DNA from: an uncultured Pseudomonadales bacterium
GTDB taxonomy: Bacteria; Pseudomonadota; Gammaproteobacteria; Pseudomonadales; Porticoccaceae
Assembly: GCA_905478725.1 (NCBI GenBank)
Contig: CAJQJT010000309.1
Span: 1-7,520 of the forward strand
Direction: 5' to 3'
DNA length: 7,520 nucleotides
The notes beneath the pieces were generated by a model. That model ran no database searches and had not been told where the DNA came from. It saw only the letters and a program-made list of their open reading frames with translations. This document shows, in pieces, positions 1 to 6,099 of this stretch. Both the position numbers and the translations under genes were made by a program. The number at the start of each line of letters is the position of its first letter. Positions within the stretch are counted from its first letter, which is position 1.

Positions 1-1
1 C

Positions 2-79
2 GCCGCACTCACGGCAGCATCACTGATTGATGCCGCCGATCACTTTCAGCCGATTCAGGCTAAGTTTTTACTTAAGTAA
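2..79 (+). CDS. Possible C-terminal end of a gene entering from the left edge
   Basis: From position 2 a plus-strand frame stays open for 25 codons and ends at TAA 77-79. It reads AALTAASLIDAADHF followed by QPIQAKFLLK, an ordinary amphipathic, alanine-rich protein tail. The other two plus frames hit stops within 30 bases (TGA at 28-30 and 24-26), so this is the only plus frame that could carry a gene in. It would converge on the minus-strand gene ending at 72, with the two stop regions overlapping by 8 bases. Too little is visible to name a family. A chance open frame of this length is quite possible. Confidence 0.35.
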   Translation, partial: AALTAASLIDAADHFQPIQAKFLLK

Positions 80-446
80 TGATCCCGCCGCCGGAATTCC
101 CCATACCGCCACCGCCTTGACCTGGAATAACGATCTTCGAGGCCTGCTCACGGCGCATTTTCTCAATTTCTTGGCTAGCTTCTTCAACGGCGATCTGCGC
201 CTTGCCCGCAAAGTCACTGGCGGCTTCGCCAATAGTCGCTCCATCCAGTGCAAAGTTAAGCGGTATAGCACCCATCTGGGTCATCACCTGGGCTGACCCA
301 AAAAATGCTACAGCGCGATCTGGGTCGTCGCTGCCATCGGCTTTCACCGGAATAAGCTTGCGGATTGCACCCATCTTTTGATCGGTAAAGTTCTCTTCCC
401 GAAACAGGGCGTTGGGATCCATGGCGGTATTATTTTCAGTGGTCAT
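72..446 (-). CDS. Conserved-type hypothetical cytoplasmic protein, glycine-rich C-terminus
   Basis: A 124-residue protein with no signal peptide or membrane segment. The N-terminal part (residues 9-35, starting MDPNALFREENFTD and including MGAIRKLIPV) resembles small uncharacterised proteins I recall from pseudomonads and relatives, which share an (F/Y)REE-x-FTD-x-x-x-G-x-IR-x-L-x-PV pattern. This is from memory, not a search. A helical, acidic/basic segment follows at about residues 68-100, including EEASQEIEKMRREQ. The tail (about 105-124) has four Gly in a row and then three more (GGGG-MGNS-GGG-IIT). No enzymatic motif is recognisable and I give no function. The start at 446 has only a weak AAAGAA ribosome-binding site. 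The Met at residue 9 (position 422) is a credible alternative because the family-like sequence begins there, but it lacks a ribosome-binding site. It lies 74 bases downstream of arsJ in the same direction and could be cotranscribed with it. Confidence 0.8.
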   Translation of the reverse strand: MTTENNTAMDPNALFREENFTDQKMGAIRKLIPVKADGSDDPDRAVAFFGSAQVMTQMGAIPLNFALDGATIGEAASDFAGKAQIAVEEASQEIEKMRREQASKIVIPGQGGGGMGNSGGGIIT

Positions 447-520
447 AATAAATTCTTTAGGTGATTAAAAAAGAGCTAGCCTAGCAGACCCAGTTTCCGC
501 AGTAAAAGCCTGTCTGACAA

Positions 521-1750
521 TTAACCCGGTAGCTTTTTCGAGATTACCGCAGTGGTGATCAGCATTCCCGAGGAGACTAGCAAGCAGGCCGCTAAGCCAA
601 ACTGTTGATAAATCAGGCCAGAGAGCAGAGTGCCCACCAATCGGCCTGCGGCGTTGCACATATAGTAAAAGCCAACATCCAGAGAGGCGCCATCTTCCCG
701 AGCATAGGCGACGATCAAATAGGAATGGATCGATGAGTTAATGGCAAATAGAGCACCAAATACTAATAACCCAGAAACCAGTCCGGTTGCTACTAGACTA
801 GTATCGCTCCCTGCGGTGTAGAGGCCGCAAGCGATTGCGGCAGGGATTAGGCAGAGTATCGAAACCCACCTAAAGGCGGTTCTTCCCGAAGGGTGAGTTA
901 TATTGCTGTCTTTTATCGTCTTGCCAATGATGGTGACTTTAGGGGCCAATGTTTGCACCACACCGTAGGCGATTACCCAGGCGGCCATCATGGTCCCCAC
1001 CTGCACATAGCTCCATTGCAATTGGCTCTGCAAAAATACCGGCAGTGCCACAACAAACCAAACATCCCGTGAGCCAAACAGAAAGAATCGCGCTGCACTG
1101 AGCCGATTGACTGCGCTGCTCTTGGAGAACAGATGTTGGAACGGCTGAGGTTTTTTGGCTATCCCTGTGCTGCGGTCTAGCAGCAGAAAACTGAGTATCA
1201 GCACACCGGCTAAAGCAATGGCCATGGCTGCCACCGCATTTTGGAATCCCACCGTGGCCAAAAGCCAGCCGCCAAGAAAAAAACCAACGCCTTTTAGTGC
1301 ATTTTTTGATCCGGTTAGCAGTGCGATCCAATGGTAGAGTTGACCCTGAGCATCTGCGGGCACCAGTGACTTAATGCTCGCCTTGGCACTCATTTTGTTG
1401 AGATCTTTGCCAATCCCCGATAGCGCTTGGGCGACCATCACGTAGACCACGTTGAGTATTGAGCTGTCCACCGTTAGCATTAGCAGAGCGGCAATTTGCA
1501 GCGTCAGGCCCATCTGCATGGTGACGGTTAGGCCTATGTGCGTGGCTAGCCAGCCAGCGTATAAGTTAGTAATCACTCCGAATAGCTCATAAAGCACCAA
1601 AAGCCCGGCTATTTCAATTGGACTGTAGCCCAACTGATGAAAAAATAGCACCACCAGCATACGCAGGGCCCCGTCGCTGAGCGTAAAAGCCCAGTAGCTC
1701 AGGGTAACCAAACCGTATTGGGTGGCAGGCGTTTTCAGATCGAAGTTCAT
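521..1750 (-). CDS. arsJ: ArsJ, organoarsenical (1-arseno-3-phosphoglycerate) efflux permease, MFS
   Basis: A 409-residue inner-membrane protein of the major facilitator superfamily with about 12 hydrophobic segments and a central hydrophilic loop near residues 190-215. The sequence matches my memory of ArsJ along its length: an N-terminus NFDLKTPA, YWAFTLSDGALRMLVVLFF at 19-37, a GIGKDLNKMSAKASIKSLVP block at 112-131, TGSKNALKGVGFFLGG at 146-161 and FGSRDVWFVVALPVFL at 225-240. In the characterised Pseudomonas aeruginosa system ArsJ exports 1-arseno-3-phosphoglycerate made by a partner GAPDH, giving resistance to arsenate but not arsenite. That partner gene lies 48 bases upstream in the same direction, which strongly supports the assignment over a generic MFS transporter. 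The start at 1750 follows a modest GAGAAC ribosome-binding site. The gene is intact, ending in TAA at 521-523. No arsR, arsC or arsB is visible in this window. Confidence 0.93.
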   Translation of the reverse strand: MNFDLKTPATQYGLVTLSYWAFTLSDGALRMLVVLFFHQLGYSPIEIAGLLVLYELFGVITNLYAGWLATHIGLTVTMQMGLTLQIAALLMLTVDSSILNVVYVMVAQALSGIGKDLNKMSAKASIKSLVPADAQGQLYHWIALLTGSKNALKGVGFFLGGWLLATVGFQNAVAAMAIALAGVLILSFLLLDRSTGIAKKPQPFQHLFSKSSAVNRLSAARFFLFGSRDVWFVVALPVFLQSQLQWSYVQVGTMMAAWVIAYGVVQTLAPKVTIIGKTIKDSNITHPSGRTAFRWVSILCLIPAAIACGLYTAGSDTSLVATGLVSGLLVFGALFAINSSIHSYLIVAYAREDGASLDVGFYYMCNAAGRLVGTLLSGLIYQQFGLAACLLVSSGMLITTAVISKKLPG

Positions 1751-1798
1751 CGCGGTTTTCGAGTTCTCAAAATGGATTGTGGGTAGTGATTATTTATT

Positions 1799-2812
1799 CT
1801 AGCGTTTAATTGACGCCGCAACCTTGGCCGCCAGCTCCATCATGCGATTAACGTAACCAATCTCATTGTCATACCAGATAAGTACTTTTACCTGAGATTT
1901 GTTGATCACCATGGTGGATAAGCCATCGACAATGCCCGAGCGCTTATCATTAGTGTAATCCACCGACACCAGCGGCAGGTCTGAGAAACCAAGGATACCG
2001 TTTAAGCGTCCTTCAGCTGCAGTGCGCAGCGCGTCATTAACCTGATCGACGTCAACCTCGCTCTCTAGCTCAAACACACAGTCAGTCAATGAGGCATTGG
2101 CTAGGGGCACCCGCACAGCCAAGCCGTTAATACGTCCTTTGAGCTCGGGAAAAATTTCTGTGATTGCTGTGGCTGAACCGGTGCTGGTGGGGATTAGGGA
2201 CAGACCGCTGGCCCGAGAGCGCCGCAGGTCACTGTGATATTCATCGAGAATACTCTGGGTATTGGTGATGTCATGGATAGTGGTAATCGCGGCATGCTTG
2301 ATGCCAAAGCTCTTTAGCAGCACATCCACCACAGGGGCCAGGCAGTTGGTGGTGCAAGAGGCGGCGGTCACTATGGCTTGGTTTGTGTAAAGGTGGTCGT
2401 TGACCCCCATCACTACATTGAGAGTACCGTCTTTTACCGGTGCAGAGACTACTACCTTTTTTACAGACTGATCGAAGTAGGGCGCCAATGCTTCTTGAGA
2501 CTTAAAAGTGCCGGTGCATTCGACCACCATGTCCACGCCGGACCAGTCGGTGTCGGCAATATGTTGATTCTGGCTATAGGCTATGGATTGGCCATCAATC
2601 ACTATTCTCGCCTCGCTACCAGAGCCTTCGCTAGTAACGCTCCTGTCCCAGGTGCCGTGTACTGAATCATATTTCAACAGGTGGGCGGCAGCATGCGCAT
2701 CGCCGGCAACTTCATTGATCTGCACGATTTCGTAATCATCGCGGTGCCATGCGGCGCGCAGTGCCAACCGGCCAATGCGACCAAAACCGTTAATCGCTAC
2801 TTTTATTGTCAT
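1799..2812 (-). CDS. ArsJ-associated glyceraldehyde-3-phosphate dehydrogenase
   Basis: A 337-residue type I GAPDH, about the usual length. The Rossmann NAD-binding motif is at residues 6-15 ([10 protein letters not shown]). The catalytic Cys is C153 in ASCTTNC, and the general-base His is H180 in [10 protein letters not shown]. The C-terminal [12 protein letters not shown] block is at 313-324. With arsenate in place of phosphate this enzyme class makes 1-arseno-3-phosphoglycerate, the ArsJ substrate. The adjacent arsJ argues for arsenate detoxification rather than central glycolysis. The Asp that usually follows the Asn after the second Rossmann strand is Glu here (NE at 33-34), as in erythrose-4-phosphate dehydrogenase (Epd); the rest does not look like Epd. 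I chose the start at 2812 because family proteins begin [15 protein letters not shown]. The frame is open to an ATG at 2908, but those 32 extra codons have no family resemblance and overlap the likely promoter and leader. An AAAGAG lies 12 bases before the chosen ATG. Confidence 0.93.
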   Translation of the reverse strand: MTIKVAINGFGRIGRLALRAAWHRDDYEIVQINEVAGDAHAAAHLLKYDSVHGTWDRSVTSEGSGSEARIVIDGQSIAYSQNQHIADTDWSGVDMVVECTGTFKSQEALAPYFDQSVKKVVVSAPVKDGTLNVVMGVNDHLYTNQAIVTAASCTTNCLAPVVDVLLKSFGIKHAAITTIHDITNTQSILDEYHSDLRRSRASGLSLIPTSTGSATAITEIFPELKGRINGLAVRVPLANASLTDCVFELESEVDVDQVNDALRTAAEGRLNGILGFSDLPLVSVDYTNDKRSGIVDGLSTMVINKSQVKVLIWYDNEIGYVNRMMELAAKVAASIKR

Positions 2813-2896
2813 AGGGTCTGATATCTCTTTTGTTAAGTCGTCCGTGAGGAGACCAGTCAGGATAAAGATCACCTGAATTTTGTCGACACAGCGCAC

Positions 2897-2926
2897 AGTA
2901 TTTTGCATCAGCTAGTCAATTGTGAA
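2897..2926 (-). promoter_or_regulatory. Candidate sigma70 promoter for the GAPDH-arsJ operon
   Basis: On the minus strand TTCACA (2921-2926, 5 of 6 to consensus) is followed after 18 bases by AATACT (2897-2902, 4 of 6). Transcription would start near 2890, leaving a leader of about 78 bases before the GAPDH ATG at 2812. The spacing is acceptable but the match is moderate. No ArsR-type operator or Pho box is apparent here. Confidence 0.35.
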
Positions 2927-2944
2927 CAGGGCAACATTGAATCT

Positions 2945-2957
2945 GCGAACCGTTCGC
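2945..2957. promoter_or_regulatory. 13-base palindrome, possible operator
   Basis: GCGAAC-C-GTTCGC is a perfect inverted repeat with 6-base arms around one central base. It sits between the divergent GAPDH and 55-residue-protein genes, about 20 bases upstream of the candidate GAPDH -35 element. A dimeric regulator could bind it. The central spacing does not fit the GAAC-N4-GTTC type of LexA box. Palindromes of this size also arise by chance. The rest of the 266-base interval 2813-3078 shows no further gene. Confidence 0.25.
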
Positions 2958-3078
2958 GGGTAATCGACCGCAAAAGGGTTTCAAATGCACCTTCTAATTA
3001 CGAAACAGATAACGAAAGCCATTAATCGGCACTGTCAGAATCGGAAGGACCCTGTTGGATTATAAAGAGGATTTATGA

Positions 3079-3246
3079 ATGAACGGTTACAGCTTCACTA
3101 GTTTATTGATTATTACCTGCGGCGCTCTTCTGGGCGTATCGATCGGCATATTTGCCTATGGCTCAGATTTTTGGACCAGCACCGGAATCGGCTGTGCACT
3201 CGCCGCCTGTGTTGCGGTCAGCGAAATTTCTCCGATGTTTGACTAA
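3079..3246 (+). CDS. Small hydrophobic (probably membrane) protein, 55 residues
   Basis: The frame runs from ATG 3079 to TAA 3244-3246. A good ribosome-binding site, AAAGAGG (3064-3070), lies 8 bases before this ATG. The earlier ATG at 3075 opens only an 8-codon frame ending at TAG. The protein begins MNGYSFTSLLIITCGALLGV and ends with AVSEISPMFD. It is strongly hydrophobic over residues 8-27 and again, more weakly, over 35-49, so one or two membrane passes are plausible. It has three Cys (14, 39, 44) and very few charges: only two Asp and one Glu, and no Lys or Arg. I do not recognise a family. A strong factor-independent terminator about 75 bases downstream in the same direction supports a separate, real transcription unit. 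The gene is divergent from GAPDH-arsJ and convergent with slyD. Confidence 0.6.
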   Translation: MNGYSFTSLLIITCGALLGVSIGIFAYGSDFWTSTGIGCALAACVAVSEISPMFD

Positions 3247-3261
3247 CCTATTTCCACCCAT

Positions 3262-3291
3262 CCGCGTAAGTCAGCAAGCTGAGTTACGCGG
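3262..3291 (+). other. Long imperfect hairpin in the 3' untranslated region
   Basis: CCGCGTAA (3262-3269) pairs with TTACGCGG (3284-3291), and inside it TCAG (3271-3274) pairs with CTGA (3279-3282) around a CAAG loop. The only defect in the 12-pair stem is a G opposite G (3270/3283). It begins 15 bases after the stop of the 55-residue protein and about 28 bases before the true terminator. No U-tract follows, so it is more likely an mRNA-stabilising structure or protein-binding site than a terminator by itself. Confidence 0.55.
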
Positions 3292-3319
3292 CGATAGCTT
3301 TATCTTCTCCTCCCATTCA

Positions 3320-3344
3320 GGCCACCGTTAGGTGGCCTTTTTTT
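3320..3344 (+). terminator. Rho-independent terminator
   Basis: A perfect 7-pair stem, GGCCACC (3320-3326) with GGTGGCC (3331-3337), encloses a GTTA loop and is followed at once by seven T (3338-3344). This is a textbook intrinsic terminator on the plus strand, closing the transcript of the 55-residue protein. On the minus strand the stem is not followed by T residues, so it should not efficiently end slyD transcripts. Confidence 0.88.
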
Positions 3345-3389
3345 GAGCGGCTTTTCTTGCAGACTTTTTAAGAGCTTCCTTGGGAGCTC

Positions 3390-3875
3390 CTAGTGATCGT
3401 GTCCACCGGGGCCGTGAATATGGCCGTGCTCAAGTTCTTCTGCTGTGGCTTCACGAATATCTGCAATAGTCACATCGAAGTTGAGGTCTTTGCCCGCCAG
3501 CGGGTGATTGCCGTCGACAGTGACAGTCTCGTCAGTAACCAGTGTCACTGTGACTGGAACCGATCCGCCCTGGCCGGTCTGAGCTTCGAACTGCATGCCC
3601 ACTTCAATGCTCTCAACGCCTTGAAAAGAACTGCGCGGCACTTCTTGAACCAATTCTTCCTGAACTAATCCATAGCCTTCTGCGGCAGAAACTTCGACAA
3701 TCATGTGGTCGCCCACTGACTTGCCTTCCAGGGCCTTTTCCAAACCTGGAATAATGTTGCCAGCGCCGTGCAGATAGGCCAACGGATCCTGTCCTGCAGA
3801 GCTATCAATTTCTTGGCCCTGGTCATCAGTTAGTCGGTAGTGAAAGCTTACTGCGCTGTTTTCTGTAATGGTCAT
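3390..3875 (-). CDS. slyD: FKBP-type peptidyl-prolyl cis-trans isomerase, SlyD
   Basis: A 161-residue cytoplasmic prolyl isomerase and chaperone. SlyD proteins catalyse cis-trans isomerisation of X-Pro bonds, bind unfolded chains and, in many bacteria, handle nickel for hydrogenase or urease maturation. The FKBP fold is split. Residues 1-70 contain LAYLHGAGNIIPGLEKALEG (32-51) and GYG (67-69). The insert-in-flap chaperone domain is about 71-120, with LVQEVPRSSFQGVE. The fold closes at 121-146 with DGNHPLAGKDLNFDV and REATAEELEHGH. The C-terminus is a short His-rich tail (HGHIHGPGGHDH, 150-161), shorter than the 40-plus residues in E. coli and lacking its Cys, so metal capacity is probably smaller. 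The start at 3875 has a clear AGGA (3883-3886) 7 bases upstream. It is transcribed divergently from phoB. Confidence 0.93.
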   Translation of the reverse strand: MTITENSAVSFHYRLTDDQGQEIDSSAGQDPLAYLHGAGNIIPGLEKALEGKSVGDHMIVEVSAAEGYGLVQEELVQEVPRSSFQGVESIEVGMQFEAQTGQGGSVPVTVTLVTDETVTVDGNHPLAGKDLNFDVTIADIREATAEELEHGHIHGPGGHDH

Positions 3876-3904
3876 GATTGAGTCCTAATAGCTTAAAAAG
3901 CGCC

Positions 3905-3933
3905 ATTATGCGCGAACAAATGTTAAATATCGA
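3905..3933 (-). promoter_or_regulatory. Candidate sigma70 promoter for slyD
   Basis: On the minus strand CATAAT (3905-3910, 5 of 6 to consensus) lies 17 bases after TCGATA (3928-3933, 4 of 6). Transcription would begin near 3898, giving a leader of about 22 bases that carries the AGGA ribosome-binding site. Confidence 0.45.
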
Positions 3934-3992
3934 CTCTTGAGGCGTCGAGATAATCTAGGTTGTAAATCCGAAAGATCGGCATACACTTTGCG

Positions 3993-4026
3993 CTGTCATA
4001 TTTATGTCATGTTGGGCCCATTAAAT
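3993..4026 (+). promoter_or_regulatory. Pho box and -10 element of the phoB promoter
   Basis: CTGTCATATTTATGTCAT (3993-4010) is two 7-base half-sites, CTGTCAT and ATGTCAT, separated by the A/T-rich spacer ATTT. The Pho box consensus is CTGTCAT, an A/T-rich 4-base spacer, then CTGTCAC or CTGTCAT; the only half-site difference is A for C at 4004. Ten bases further on is TTAAAT (4021-4026), a usable -10. That is where a -10 is expected when PhoB bound at the Pho box replaces the -35 contact. A start near 4033 then gives a leader of about 27 bases before the phoB ATG. This predicts positive autoregulation under phosphate limitation. Confidence 0.85.
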
Positions 4027-4059
4027 GAGACTTTTAAAATGAATGACAAGGTTGAAATA

Positions 4060-4761
4060 ATGCCCAAACATCGAATTCTCATTGTCGATGATGAAGCGGC
4101 GATTCGAGACATGCTGTCTATCGCATTGGATGCCGCTGGCTTCAATGTTTTAGAAGCTGCGAACGCACAGCAGGCTCACGCCAGCATAATCGACAATCAG
4201 CCTGACTTAGTGCTGCTCGACTGGATGATGCCGGGGACCACTGGTTTAGAGCTATTGCGGCGTTTAAAACGCGATGAACTAACAGCAAAAATACCCATCA
4301 TTATGCTTACCGCCAAGGCCGAAGAAGATAGCAAAATTGCCGGTCTGGACGCCGGGGCAGATGATTATATTCCCAAGCCATTTTCACCGCGGGAGCTAAT
4401 CTCTCGGGTGAATGCGGTATTGCGACGGGTAGGCCGTGAAGCGCTTAAAGAGCCGATCACCATCGGCGAACTGATTTTTGACCCCCTTGGTCACCGTGTC
4501 AGTATCGCCGGAGAGTCGATTAATCTGGGCCCCACCGAGTATCGGCTACTGCAATTCTTTCTTACCCACCAAGAGCGTGTCTATTCTCGCGGACAGATTC
4601 TGGATTATGTTTGGGGTGGCAATGTCTATCTCGATGAGCGCACTGTAGACGTACATATTCGCCGTTTACGCAAGGCGATTTCAGTTGCAGGCCACGAAAA
4701 CTATGTGCAGACTGTGCGCGGCGCTGGCTACCGATTCTCAGCGCAAATGAGCAATGCCTAG
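4060..4761 (+). CDS. phoB: PhoB, phosphate regulon response regulator
   Basis: A 233-residue OmpR/PhoB-family regulator (E. coli PhoB has 229). The receiver domain (about 4-122) has the acidic pair D10/D11, phospho-acceptor D54 in LLDWMMPG, T84 in MLTAK and K106 in IPKPFSPREL. The winged-helix DNA-binding domain (about 130-228) includes LGPTEYRLLQFFLTH, the recognition-helix region DERTVDVHIRRLRKAI and a closing VRGAGYRFS. LDWMMPG and the KPFSPREL surface are typical of PhoB rather than OmpR. When phosphorylated it activates phosphate uptake and scavenging genes through Pho boxes; one lies in its own promoter. I chose the ATG at 4060 because MPKHRILIVDDE is the family start and AAGG (4048-4051) lies 8 bases before it. 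The frame is open back to 3937, but that stretch contains the Pho box and -10. An ATG at 4039 would begin almost on the predicted transcript start. Confidence 0.95.
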   Translation: MPKHRILIVDDEAAIRDMLSIALDAAGFNVLEAANAQQAHASIIDNQPDLVLLDWMMPGTTGLELLRRLKRDELTAKIPIIMLTAKAEEDSKIAGLDAGADDYIPKPFSPRELISRVNAVLRRVGREALKEPITIGELIFDPLGHRVSIAGESINLGPTEYRLLQFFLTHQERVYSRGQILDYVWGGNVYLDERTVDVHIRRLRKAISVAGHENYVQTVRGAGYRFSAQMSNA

Positions 4762-4804
4762 AAGCGCCATTGTTGAATTGTGATTAAAAAAGGGTACAGA
4801 TTCA

Positions 4805-6085
4805 TTGCGACCGGGAATGAGCAGAGAAATTTGGCGTGTAGTGCTGATCAGCCTGTTTTCGGTGATTTTTGGTTTTACTCTCGGGTCTCCCTTTAAAATC
4901 CTTGTGGCCGGTCTGGTCATCTATAGTCTTTGGACATTCCGTGTTATCTCCCAGCTGTTTAGCTGGATAGACAAAGGTATGCGCGGCTTTCCACCCGACG
5001 CTGATGGTGTCTGGGGTGAAATAAGCGACACCCTCAATCGTCAACGCCGCCGTCACCGTCGCACCCAAGAGCGAATGCGCCGCACTATTAATCGCATCAC
5101 CCGCCTAACCGGGGCCTTGGAAGAGGGGATTGTGGTGCTGCGCAGCGATCTCACCATCGACTGGTGGAACAGTTCAGCAGCGGGCCTGCTAGCGCTGCGC
5201 TCCAGTGATCGCGGCAGCGCCGTCACCAATCTTATTCGCGGTCCTGAATTTGTTCGCTATATCAGTCAAAAGGAATTCGACGGCTCTTTAAAACTCTCTT
5301 CAATTAATCCGTCAGACCCAATTTTACAGGTGTCAGCCTCCTTTTTTGGCGCCGACGAAATTGTCTTGGTGGTTACCGATATCACTCGTGTTACTAACTT
5401 AGAGCAGTTACGCAAAGAATTTGTCGGCAATGTCTCCCACGAATTGCGCACGCCACTGACGGTAATGCGCGGCTATTTGGAAACCCTGCAAGATATGCCC
5501 GGCAACAGCCAGATGGTCGACAAAGCCTTTAGCCAGATGTCTGATCAAGTGGTGAGAATGGAAGCCCTGGCCAACGATTTGATTCTTATTTCCCGCCTGG
5601 AGTCCGATGATCAGGCGCCAAAGGTAGAGACTGTTAATCTCCATCAGTTGCTGGAAAGCATTATTGCGGAAGCGGAACTGCTCAGTGAAGGTAAACACTT
5701 ACTATCGTTAAAATGCGATGAAGAATGCAGTCTTGATGGTGATTCCACTGATCTTCGTAGTGTTCTGGGCAATATTGTTTTTAACGCCGTACGCCACAAC
5801 CCAGAGGGTGCTGACATCGTAATAAAAGTCACCCGCTATAAGAGCTTTGTTAATGTCTCGGTGAAGGACAGTGGCAAAGGTATAGATCCAATGGAAATTC
5901 CACGCCTTACAGAACGCTTCTATCGCGGCGACAGCAGTCGCAACTCAGATACCGGCGGCACCGGTTTAGGTCTGGCCATCGTCAAGCATGCTCTGTCGCG
6001 CTGTGATGGCAGGTTGACGATTAATAGCCGCCTCGGGCAGGGCGCAGAATTTGTCTGTCGCTTTCCGCTTATTCCACGAAGCTAG
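4805..6085 (+). CDS. phoR: PhoR, phosphate regulon sensor histidine kinase
   Basis: A 426-residue membrane histidine kinase (E. coli PhoR has 431) that phosphorylates PhoB when the Pst-PhoU system signals low phosphate, and dephosphorylates it otherwise. Two adjacent membrane segments lie at about 10-25 and 31-47 with almost no periplasmic loop, as in PhoR. A charged linker rich in Arg (79-100) and a PAS domain (about 100-195, TDIT at 191-194) follow. The phospho-acceptor is H212 in VSHELRTPLTV. The ATPase domain shows the N box (N327 in NIVFNAVRHNPEG), G1 (DSGKGI, 355-360), F box (ERFYRGD, 370-376) and G2 (GGTGLGLAIVKHAL, 384-397). It starts 43 bases after phoB and is surely cotranscribed. 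The likely start is TTG at 4805, with AGGG (4791-4794) 10 bases upstream. The ATG at 4817 (422 residues) is the alternative, but its nearest G-rich stretch abuts it. phoR ends 14 bases from the convergent permease gene, with no visible terminator between them. Confidence 0.94.
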   Translation: MRPGMSREIWRVVLISLFSVIFGFTLGSPFKILVAGLVIYSLWTFRVISQLFSWIDKGMRGFPPDADGVWGEISDTLNRQRRRHRRTQERMRRTINRITRLTGALEEGIVVLRSDLTIDWWNSSAAGLLALRSSDRGSAVTNLIRGPEFVRYISQKEFDGSLKLSSINPSDPILQVSASFFGADEIVLVVTDITRVTNLEQLRKEFVGNVSHELRTPLTVMRGYLETLQDMPGNSQMVDKAFSQMSDQVVRMEALANDLILISRLESDDQAPKVETVNLHQLLESIIAEAELLSEGKHLLSLKCDEECSLDGDSTDLRSVLGNIVFNAVRHNPEGADIVIKVTRYKSFVNVSVKDSGKGIDPMEIPRLTERFYRGDSSRNSDTGGTGLGLAIVKHALSRCDGRLTINSRLGQGAEFVCRFPLIPRS

Positions 6086-6099
6086 CTAGCCCTCCAACG

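Noticed and set aside
467..520. Possible terminator after arsJ: short stems before six T on the minus strand
   Set aside because: The only stems are 5 pairs with a loop over 20 bases, or the 475-485 palindrome with a one-base centre. Neither forms a stable hairpin next to the T run.
939..1331. 130-codon minus-strand frame inside arsJ
   Set aside because: It is an alternative frame of the arsJ coding strand with Cys-, Trp- and Arg-rich, low-plausibility composition and no ribosome-binding or family support.
2885..2900. Direct repeat CTGTGCG-CTGTGTC on the minus strand, considered as a Pho box near GAPDH
   Set aside because: Pho box half-sites repeat every 11 bases with an A/T-rich spacer. 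These repeats abut at 7 bases and lack the TCA core in both halves.
2813..2908. 32-codon in-frame extension of the GAPDH gene
   Set aside because: Family proteins begin at [15 protein letters not shown]. The extra segment overlaps a likely promoter and leader and shows no leader-peptide or signal-peptide features.
3350..3389. Terminator for slyD on the minus strand
   Set aside because: The best stem is GAGCT/AGCTC with an 8-base loop followed by A-rich, not T-rich, sequence. No convincing terminator is visible.
3937..4059. In-frame upstream extension of phoB
   Set aside because: It contains the Pho box and the -10 element, has no resemblance to PhoB N-termini, and a better ribosome-binding site precedes ATG 4060.
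5408..5698. Antisense frames opposite phoR (also 4802-5068 and 5644-5832)
   Set aside because: They overlap conserved kinase domains on the other strand and have no recognisable protein features of their own.
6081..6090. 10-base palindrome GCTAGCTAGC at the phoR stop codon
   Set aside because: It is mostly the end of the phoR coding sequence plus a few bases. It has no loop or T-run and is unlikely to be a terminator.
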